Of a stretch of 64,000 nt of DNA, positions 46,960 through 58,000 are shown in pieces. Origin of the DNA: Polytrichum commune. Lineage: Eukaryota > Streptophyta > Polytrichopsida > Polytrichales > Polytrichaceae. The notes beneath the pieces are model-generated. The model had not been told where the DNA came from. It saw nothing but the letters and a program-made list of their open reading frames with translations, and searched no databases. Numbering within the stretch: position 1 is the first letter of the stretch; every line of letters begins with the position of its first letter. Location: positions 11,034,001-11,098,000 of the forward strand of contig OX485809.1 in the NCBI GenBank assembly GCA_950295325.1, in the 5' to 3' direction. The translations under genes and the position numbers were made by a program.

Positions 46960-49007
46960 CTACCTATTATAAGAATGAAGCTCTGGAGACACAGCGGGTG
47001 AGGCTAGGCAGTTTCAAGGCTTTTCCCTTCACCACACCACTAAGTTAGAGCTTCCTTCAGGGATTTGGAGGGCTGCTGATGAGTTTGGTGTCTTAACTTG
47101 TTGACCTTATGAACTGTGCAGGAGCTGGTGATCTGCAGGGGCTGAGTGAGGGGTGTGTCTGTGTGTGTGTGTGTCTCCCTGCCTCATGACCAATTAAGTG
47201 TCCACCACGACTATGTAATCAGTTGGTGTCATCATCAGCATCGAATCCTCCATCGACGATGGTGACGACGGAGGAAACCTGATGTTTCAATCGGGGTGCA
47301 GGCGGCGCATGATCACTGCTACTCCTAGTGATTGGGAGTATCCATGCTGTACCCGGATTGCTATTCCAAGCTGCTATGCATTGTCTCATGAAGGTGGTGC
47401 CTGCACGAGAAGGAGGCGGAGGAGGCCAACATGCTGGGCTCCCGGAGTCGCCAGGCTGACTGACAACATCTCGACTACTCTCGCTTTCTAACACCAATCT
47501 ACACCTTTGAACTTTCATCTTCTGTCACCCAACTAATTCTTCTCCACAGACGGTACTAACCACCTTCTTCTTCTTCTGCAACTTTGCCTCTGACTAGATG
47601 GATGGGTTAGGCCTTTTGTACAAGGTGCAAACGCCAGTGTTTCGTGTTTCTCAGTGTCTCAGAAACTTGCAGAATTTTTTTTTCTGTCTGGGGTTGGTTC
47701 TAGGGGACAGGCAGACAGTCGTGGTGGATATGGTGATTCGTAGTTTTTTTTGTTTTGTTTTCCAAGCCTGCGAGGTTGTGCTGGGGATTTGAGGAGAGGT
47801 GAGGTGAGGTTCCGAGGAGAAGATGGGGACAAGAGAAGAAGGGAACATTTTGTTTTGTTTGTATGATCTGCAATGGTGGAATGTCACCGGAGTCGGAGTG
47901 TCTCACTCTCTTTGTCTAGCCCGCTCACTTCTGTTCCGTTATTTTCCCCTTCCTTTGGGGTGTCCGGGTGGAAGAAATCCATAAATCTGCTCATGAGGAG
48001 AGGGTGTTGTGGTGAGGAGCTTCACAGAATTCCCGCTCCCTGGTTTCAGGTGCCGAAATAGCGGGGTTCTTGAATTTCCGCAATCCAAATGGTGGTAGCA
48101 TTAGAAGGTCAGTCCAGGAATTAATTGACTGTTTTCTTTTTTTGGTTTGCTGAGGAATCATTTTGTTCTTACGGTCTCTTTACCTGAAGATTTGCAGCAG
48201 ACTCGGACAGAGAATGCAGCTAGCTATAAACTTCAGTTTAATGCAGCTGTGACGTCCTACTAGTTTTGACAGTTAGCCAGGATTTTAGCAGGGTTTTTGC
48301 AGACACATGTTGCGGAGAGTGATGCAAGCTTCCATCATCAGGCAGTCACCAACTTGATACTAACTGTCAGAAGATTCACAGATTTGTTCTTGAAAGTTAG
48401 AACTGGACTTGTCCCCTTCTGTTTCGATTTTCTCGATGAATCTCGGTCTCATTGAACACCAAGCTCTGAAACCTACGGAATTCAAAGCAATGTTTCAGAG
48501 CTGTAATTACCAGTGACTCCGCCTCACCTCGGTGTTGATGCGATATTTGATTGGTTCCTAGGAATTAATCATGGAGCTTAAAGTCAAAGTGAGCAAAATC
48601 TGTAGAGTGGGGTATTTGATGAGGTAATGTGGGTAGGTAGGTGTTTGGATTCAATATCGGTATTTGCCACGACTGTGAGTTCAGACAGATTAACTAACCA
48701 CCGTGGATCATCACAATTTGTCGCTCTCGCTTTGAGTTGCTCACAAGTGATCATGTTTCTTCCTGGTTGGGTTGGGTTGAGTTGAATTTGGTGTCCTTAG
48801 GAATCTCGGAAGCAATCACATTGCATTTGCTTCTTAGTTTCTCACTTGTACTCTCCTTTTCTCGCTTTCTAGATACGATCAGACTAAGAATTGGTATCCA
48901 TCAACTGTAATTTTGAATTTGAACCAATCTTGCTGATGAATTTTGTTGGTGGTGCTCCTTATCATCTTCTCCAGGACTGAGGGTGCAGCATCATCGCAAG
49001 GGTCAAG
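46960..49007 (+). promoter_or_regulatory. Upstream region and probable 5' leader of the SPX-MFS gene
   Basis: This stretch is free of recognised repeats. A weak TATA (TATTATAAG, about 46965) is followed by transcribed-looking DNA with TTC-rich tracts (47562-47580) and several short upstream ATGs, so the 5' leader may be long and contain an intron. By eye I found no GNATATNC (P1BS, the phosphate-starvation factor site) between 46981 and 49007. Confidence 0.35.
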
Positions 49008-52000
49008 ATGGTGCATTTTGGGAAAGACTTATTGACCAATCAAGTACCCGGCTGGGAAGAGTATGTCGTCTTTTTTTTTCTTTCTTTTTTGTTTCTTTCT
49101 CAGGTGAATCTGGAAATCACTCAACACGTGAATTTTGTAAGGTGCAGAAAGCCATGGAAATCACAGGGATGGATACCTACTGCATTCCCCAATCTTTCAA
49201 AATTATCCCAATTTAGATTAGTTTTTTGTTGTTAATTGTGCAGGTACTACCTTGGATACAAGGCTTTGAAGCAAAGGATCAGGTATTACTGTGAGCGTGT
49301 TCGCTCAGAAACACCGACAGAAGATGAGTGTTATGAGATTGTGAAAACGTTCTCAGACCTGCTGGATTTTCAGGTCCAGACACCAGCCTCTCTCTCTCTC
49401 TCACCCCCTCCAACTTCACACAGATTCTGGCTTCAAAGTTCATAATGCTGGAACAACAACAAATTTCCTTCATTGACTCCCAATCTCAATCTCAATCTCG
49501 CCACCTGCTCCAACTCCTTTTTCAGCAATTCAGGCTCAACTTAACTTTGTCTTCAAATTAAAGGGTTTGCCCTGAAAAGGAGTCAGTCAGGCACACATTT
49601 CAAGTTCACTTTAACTGAACAGTCCAATGCAGTTGCACTTTACCCCTGGATGGCCAGTTTCCAAGCTCTCTTTAGGTTCACATGATCCTCCATGACTACA
49701 GAATTGCTATGCCTTAGTTTGCCAAAAGCAGGAAGCCGGACATCCAACCAAGTTAAGATTTGTTTGTTGTTTGTTTTGTGTCGTATGTGTGCAGGTGGAG
49801 AAGATTGTGTTGTTTTTGATCGAGAAGCAAGGAAAGCTTGCAGTTCGGTTGCAGAGGCTGCGCAAGCAAAGAGAAGATGTGGTTCGCGAAATGCTTGAGG
49901 CCGAAGAGTCGGGGATGGACGAGCCTCCTCCGAGCCCCGGTTATGTGCCATGGCGGATGATGGACGAGTATAGGTAAAACCCATTTTTCTTCTCAATTCC
50001 ACACATCTAACCCTAATTTCTTTTTCATTACCATCATCATCATCACCTTCTACCTTTGTACGAAATGCAATACTTAGATCTCCAATTTTCATACATTTGG
50101 GCACACTAGCCCTGCTGTGAGAATTCCGAGGCTCACCCAACCATTAGCTTTGGGAATCCTTGGTGAAGTCCAAGGATTCCACAAAAATTCTCATGGTGAA
50201 GGACTTCATGAGGTAGACACCTTTAACTCTTTTACTCTATTTGGCTCTGTTTTTTAGGGATTAGAAAGGAAATGCAATACTTAGATCTCCAATTCTCACA
50301 TATTTGGGCACATTAGCCCTGCTTTGAGAATTGTAAGGCTCACACAACCAATATCTTGGGAATCCTTGCACTTAAAACAGCGAAGCAGTTTTTGTTATCG
50401 ATGGACATTTGGTACAGATCCATCAGGTTCTCGGAGCTGGAATCTGCAACCTAGAAACTCCTTCCTCTCTGTTTTCGCATGATCTTTAATTCTCATTCTG
50501 AGGAACTTCGTGAGGTATACACACACCATTTTGCTTCCTTTGACTCTGTTCTTGAGGGGAAAAGGAGGGTTAAGCATTGCAATGCTTCTCTCCAAATCCC
50601 ACGTATTTGGGCACATTACCCTGGCTGTGAGAATTATGAGGCTCACATTACCATTAGCTTGTGAATCCTAGTACTTAAGCTAAGCAGCGGAGAATCTTTT
50701 GTTATGGAGAGATTCCTGCAAGCAGTGGTACAAACAGATTCATCAGGTTCTCGGAGTTCAAACTGCAACTTTCATAGAAATTCCTTCATGTCTGTCTCCA
50801 GATTCTCATGGTGAGGAAGTTCACGAGGTATATACACACCGAATTACTATCTTTGGCTCTTTACTTTCGAGGGATAAGGCGTCCCTTTTAAAAAAAATGC
50901 AATGCCTCACTCCAATTCTCACACATTTAGGCACATTAGCCTTGCTGTGAGAATTGTGAGGCTTACATAACCATCAGTTTCGGAACCTTGCTGAATTCCA
51001 AGGATTCCACAAAAACTCTCATGGTGAAGAACTTCATGAGGGAGACACCAACTTACTCTCTTTGGCTCTGTTTTTGAGGGATAAGGAGGGATAAGGGTTC
51101 CCTTTCTACTGAATGCAATGCTTCACCCCAAATCTCACACCTTTCGCCACCTTAGCCCTGCTGTGAGTGTAGAATTTGAGCCTTGCTATAAACTCGGTAA
51201 CACTTGGGTTAGCTCCATTATTGGGGCAATTTGGTCAAGCCATGACAAGAGCATCAATTACGGTTGATAAAGTGCCTCCTTGTATCCAATCAAGAATAGA
51301 GACGTCAGCCCCCCAAAAAATTACTTCCCTTGACCACTACGATGAGAAACTTCAGATCCAACTAATTCAATTTTTGGAATAGTTTTACATCAACATTCAA
51401 AATTTTGAGCCGTCACTCTTGGGTTGGCTAGACTTTTTCAAATTTAAGGGAACTTTGGGATGCTTAAGGTAAATGTGCCTTAGATGGATGCTTTTCTCTT
51501 TGCACCCAATTCTTGTACGACATGAAACATGCAATTAGTGCAGGATGGTTGGCAAATCCAAATCTTGCCCGCAGCCATTTGGCCATTAAGTTTTGGAGCT
51601 CATCTGGGTATCTTATTTATTATCAAAGTGGAGATTCTCGTAGACATTAAATGGTCATATAGGTCCCCCCCAATCATGTTAACCATTGAGCCTAGAATGG
51701 TTGGCATATTTTGAGCACATGGTCCAATCTCTTTTAGACACATGTGTTTTTGGTGTCCGTTCTTAGATTCACACATAACCATATACCACTCAAATATAGG
51801 TGTCCAGATTATTGTTGTGTTCAATTTAGGCATGTCTATCTAACTGGTGTGACATTGGTGGCTGTAAAATCAAATATTTGCAGGCAAGTTGGACTGGATC
51901 TTCTACAGCTGTTGCAGTTTGTGGAGTTGAATGCAATGGGAATCCGAAAGATATTAAAAAAGTTTGACAAACGTCTCGGCTTTCGCCACATTGGAAACCA

Positions 52001-55000
52001 CTACATTATCTCCCGCTCCAATCATCCTTACTCGCAACTCCAGCAAGTCTTCCGCCAAGTGGTAATTGAATACTTAATAATCCCCATTCTCAATCTCTCT
52101 CTCCTTGCCATTTGCGTACAATGTGGAAATCAGGCCATGGTACTAGCAATAGGATCTACAATTTAAGCCTACTCGGGCTTTAAAAGGGAAATATTTGCTT
52201 GGAATCCAGTGAACCTCATGGCTGACTAATTTAATTTTCTATTAGTCGCATGTGATGAAGCAGTGTATGCCCATAAATGCAACAATTCTAAGGTTTGGCA
52301 CAGAACTGCAGACATATTTCCTGAGAGCTGCATTATTTCATCAGGTTGAAAAACTGGTAGTGTGTACCTTAGAGTCCATAACGACAGTATTAGGTCATGA
52401 ATGTGAAAGTTTTGATGGAAGTTCACATTTGGCGCACTCTCATATGCCTGCAACTTACTCGGAAACTGAATTAGAGTCTGGTACTTTTAATGTAAACCAT
52501 TGGTAGAAACCACTATTGTTTGTACTGTTCTGCTCATGAGACTCTTGACACTATTGTTTTAACAAGCTCATTCCAAAGGATATTCCATTGTCTAGAAACA
52601 CAAATCGTAATATTACTTAGGTTTTGAAGCTTATTGCCTTTCAAAACCTTGTAAAACCTGTCCATCTCATCCATTGACTTCAGATTCAGGCTGAAGTTGA
52701 ATCAAGATTTTACATCCTGCACTTTGATTCTAGAATCAAAGTGCAGCCAACTAAAAATCATTCCCAGGAAAGAGAGTAGACTCTCTCCACTTAATAATGT
52801 TATGACGATTGCTATACATGTGGGATTGAAATTCTAGGGGTTAGGAGCGATGGTGGCGACTATATCGCGGAATCTTGCAGAACTGCGAAGTGACAACTTT
52901 GAGACGAGCTCCACAAACAGCGCTTTATGTGTGTTCCGGCATGCCACCCTCCCAACTCAAGTGCTTGAGGAGGAGCCAGTCATTCAGGTCAGAATTACTA
53001 ATTCTTCGCAACAAAATCTGTTGTAATGCAAGGGAGTCAACAAATTGCCCAAATTTTTTGCATTGTTACATGGAGTCTGGACATGATTTATTCATCTAAG
53101 AACATGTGTGGTGCACTCAATTGGCCAACTTGCATGACAGCACTTTAATTAAGGTGGATGTGCCTAATTCCAATACTTTTCTCTCTGCACCCACTTCCAG
53201 TAAGATATGAAACACACAATTAGTGTGAGATGATTAGCAAGTCCAAATCACGCCCATAGCCATTTGCCTCATAGTTTTCAGAGCTTATATGAATATCTTA
53301 TTTAATATTAAAGAAAATATTCTCACGTTCTTTAAATGGTCATATAGGTCTCCCCAATTATGCTGACTACTGAACCTAGAATAGTTAACACATTCTGAGC
53401 ATGTAGTCCAATATCTTCTAAACGCATGTCTTTTTGGTGTTTGTTCTTAGATCCACACCTAACCACATCGCACTCAAAATATAGTTGTCCATATGATTGG
53501 TATGTTGGAAATAGGCACATTCACCTTAACTTAAATGTTGAGACCATACTCTACTTATTAATGCATACCATACTATTTCTTGGTAGCTGTTGCTGTTGTT
53601 TTTTTTGTTGAGTTTTGGGCCACGCTGGAATTGAAGTCAACATTGAACCAACATATTGATGTGCAGACTATTGTAGATATTATGCATCGTTTAACACATG
53701 AAGTCAGCATACAAAGCTTTGTGGCCAATGAGCTTCTATTGCCAACTCCAAAGGAGGAGATTTCAGGCATGCTTATGAAGCAGGAGGATGCGCATTTTAT
53801 GTCTATTCAGCTCAACCTCTTCAACACTTTTCTTTACATGGTACTTTTTACAAACAACCCTGAAAATGGAAGTACCATAATCTGCACTAAATTTGCGTCA
53901 CATATGTGTCATATAAACCACCTTTAGGTGAAAGGCTTTGGACAAAAATAATGTGAAACTAACTAATCTGTTCATGATGACACTTAGCACAAAAATGTGA
54001 AACTAACCCCCCATGTTCATGATGAGAGAACCAAAAATGGTGTGTTGGAATAACCTGCACTTGACACCTCCTTAGATTTAGCAAACTCTTTGATCCCAAT
54101 CTTAAAACACATGGGGAGATTTTACTATGTCAACAGAGTTATCATTAAATTCAAATGGGGGAGTTGGTTGTTTTGCATACAAAATGTTCCATGTGCAATA
54201 AGTTTCTGGTGCATGCTTGGAGTTGGTGTGGAGGTTTGAATGAACTTTCTATATGTGGGTTCATTGAGGCATACCAAAATGAGTGTTGGGCTATCATAAA
54301 AGTCGGGCCATGGGCCCCTTCCATATACAATATTAACAAATTGTTGCACTAAATATCGTTTTTAATGTCACTTACTATTTGGAATTACACAATGATGTAA
54401 TTATTTATTGTATATCTCATTTTTTTGGCCATCAAAGGTCAAATTGGTCGTTTGAGCATTATAGAACATGACTTGGTAAAAGAATTACATCAATAGTAGA
54501 AAGATATAGCATTGTGTAACTCCAAATAGTAAGTGGCACTAAATACAATGTTTAGTGTAGTTGGGAGGTTGTAGTACCAAGTGCTAACGATTTGTTGACA
54601 TCTTGACGTGAATATGCAAGAATATTAACAGGTACATGCCCTTAGTTTTGTCATCACTGGAAGACAAGAGCTATGAAACAATGTTTATTTTCATTTCACT
54701 TCTAGACTTGTGATGAAATTCTTGAAATCTTGAAATTTAGTCTTATGAAATGGTTTCATCCATATTTATTTATTTATTTATTTAAAATTCTAGTGATGAG
54801 CTAGCCTCATTCTTACATTATGAGGATTGTTGTGCAGGTGAATTACTACATTGTGGTACCATCTTCAGACGATTACGCAAAACTATTACATGCTCCGGCC
54901 ACGTTGTGTGGAGTCATTATAGGCTCCATGCCTTTAGCAGCTCTTGTTTCTGCTCTTGTATATAGCTGGTGGTCTAATTACTCCTACAAAGCCCCTCTTC

Positions 55001-58000
55001 TGTTCAGTACTCTGATCCTGATGGCCGGCAACTTGCTCTACGCGTTGGCCCTCTACTTTAACTCCATTTGGCTCCTATTGATTGGCCGATTTCTTTGCGG
55101 GTATTACTTACATTAACCTCCAACACTTTTCCAACATTTTCATGTAAATGTTGCACTTTGTCGTTTTGTGCCTTTTTGCGATTTAGCACTCTTAAGTGGT
55201 GTAGTGGGTGTTCATTCTCCCTAGATATGCATCTTGGAGAGTAAATTATACACTCAATGAGATTCTTTTTGATAATGTCTTTTCAATTGAATCTTGATAG
55301 ATGGAAGTGGGCTTTGTCCAAAGATAAGTAACTCTGAAATGTCAACTAATAAGAGCTTCACTTGCCTATGCTTGACATCCATGCATGTAATCAAGGGCTT
55401 TAATTCTTGGGTTTATTCTTGAAGCTGGAATAGAAAGAGAACATCTTTAGGTAGTTACACATGCCCTAAGAATGCTATGTACACATAACTTGATTGGAAA
55501 GACTCACAGTGGTCAAGGATTTGGATTTAAGCAAAGGTTAATGCACTTATCATGAACCACGATCTATAACGAATTCTAAAGTATGGGTACTTATCTATCT
55601 ACGTCTGAACTTGTACGCATCCAAAAGAAAGTCATAACAAATCATCTATAACTATCATCTTAAAAACTCAAAAAATACTCACCTTGACTCCAAATGTAGC
55701 GAAGCAAGCTCAACTCTCATGTTCCTTCTTTGAGTTTGCTAAAAAAAGAAATGATACTTTGATTTATAATACTTTGTTATTAAACTTGCAAAAACTCAAA
55801 AAGTGTCTAGCCAAATAAGTTAGGTGTACTCACCTTAGAGACAATCTAAGATACCTAAGTAAGAAGCAATTTTCACATGTCCTATGTTAGAATTGGTTGC
55901 ATGACATCATCAAGAGTCATTTGTGATATCACTTCAAATGTTGGTGGGTTGAAAATATTCATGATTCCCTTGTGCATGAACACCATGTGTAGTGCACACA
56001 AATCTTCTAGTTGTTGACTAAGCCTAGGTGACTCAATTGAACACTCAATTACGTGATAATTTGTAATGCAAGTATTGACGTGTGTTTTTTTGATACCTGT
56101 AGGTTAGGAGGGGCAAGGGCTATCAATAGGAGATACATCTCTGACCATGTTCCAGTTAAGCAGCTCACCAGTGCCTCTGCGGCCTTTGTGAGTGCAAGTG
56201 CTTTGGGGATGGCAGTTGGGCCCGCGCTTGCGGGTCTCCTTGACAAATTCAATTTTGAGGTACTCAAGACCCACATATATTCCCATTGTCACAACTTCTT
56301 AACCTCTAGATTTATATATCAACAATGTTATTCACACGCATTCAACCACATGAAACTACAACGTTGACTCAACGCCTAGGGTTGTGATTCTAATTTCTTG
56401 TGTCTACATTTTGTACTCTATCAACATATGAGTCTTGGGCAATCATCCTACATCGGTGAAAGAACATTGCAAATCTACTAGTGTGAAGGATTTACAAATT
56501 TCTTCAATGACATAGAACAAGTTTCTAGTGACACGAGTCATTTGCCTATGACTCATATGTTTGTAATGATAGGTGCAGTGCTTACAAGGTTGAATGAATC
56601 ATTACTAAGATGTCAAGTCAACACTAAAAATTACTAAATCCTGAAGGGAATGACTCGACATTATTATACATATGGAGAGACAGCTTTCACATGGATCTAA
56701 TATAGGTTGAATCATTGGCTACTGAGAAGATACTAAACCCTAAGCCCCGAAGGGTCTGTGTCAACACTGACGCAAAATTCAATGCTGGTCACTTGCATTT
56801 CGAGATGATGTGCAGGACATTTCCATTTGATGTTCCAAGACCTATGTCAGCTAGTGCTCTCACAACACAATGTTTTAGAACTAGCATTCATTCTATGAAT
56901 GGATGGTTGAAGGAATCTATGGAAAACCTCCACTCTTAACTGATTGTGATTCTCGACTCCGGTTCATAAAACACTTTCAAATTTCTGGTGGTTGGTGTTC
57001 TGATCATACAGATTTATGGAGCCCCTGTAAATTTTGTGACTGCACCGGGATGGTTACTGTGCTTGGGCTGGGGACTTTATTTCATCCTCGTCTTACTCTT
57101 CTTCAAGGAACCCGACCGCAAGACAATGTCCACCGCACCCATCTCGAGGCGAAACTCAGAGAAAAGCCTACGATCTAGCCTTTCAAACACATCGCTTAAT
57201 GCACCATTGCTCCTTGGAAGCCCTAAACGTACATCATCCCTGGATAGCTCTTACAGCAGCAGCAATGGAAACAGAAATAGAAACAGCCATCATATTGATG
57301 AGGAAGGAGGAGAGACGGACTACTCCGATTATGGTGATGATAAGGCAGTCGAAACCTTGGGTGAGCTTGTGCGGGAATTAACACTTCCCGTCAAGATCTT
57401 GTTGTGGATCTACTTCATGCTCAAGTTTGCATCTGAGCTTCTCATCTCCGAGTCGAGTGTCTTGACAGAACATTACTTCAATTGGCAAACCTCACATGTA
57501 AGCCAGATATTTCTTCACCTACACTGTATCTTTATTGAATAAGAGTGCCAATATCACAACAAAACTCTATGAGTTTAGGGTTTAGGGTTTGATTGGCAAA
57601 TAGTGAATTCAAACCCTAAACCCTAAATTCTTAATTTACTTATTAATTTATTTTTTCATGATCTTACTTCATAGCATCCTTAAGTATGTGTAAGGACGTT
57701 TTATTTTTATTTTTATTATAGCTTCAAGAATCAATCCAAGAGCTGAGGTCCTTGATCACATGCATGAATGCCAAGCATAGTCAAGTGGCAAGCTCTCATT
57801 AGTCAACACCCCATTTTCACCTATCTATCTTAGCAAAAGAATCTCACCGAATGCATAAAAACTCGTCAAGATGCTTATCCAAGGAGAGCACCCACTACAC
57901 CACTTAAGAATGCTATGCTAGTAAGATGGAGTCACTACAAGAACCATGGTTCTTTACTAGTGGATTATTAAAATATGATCTATTACAATATTTGATCTAT

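Noticed and set aside
49640-50140. 166-codon minus-strand frame across exon 3
   Set aside because: Antisense to a well-supported SPX exon and crosses its splice sites.
56715-56939. Possible extra exon between exons 8 and 9
   Set aside because: Exons 8 and 9 join in phase without it and the frame has no membrane or MFS character.
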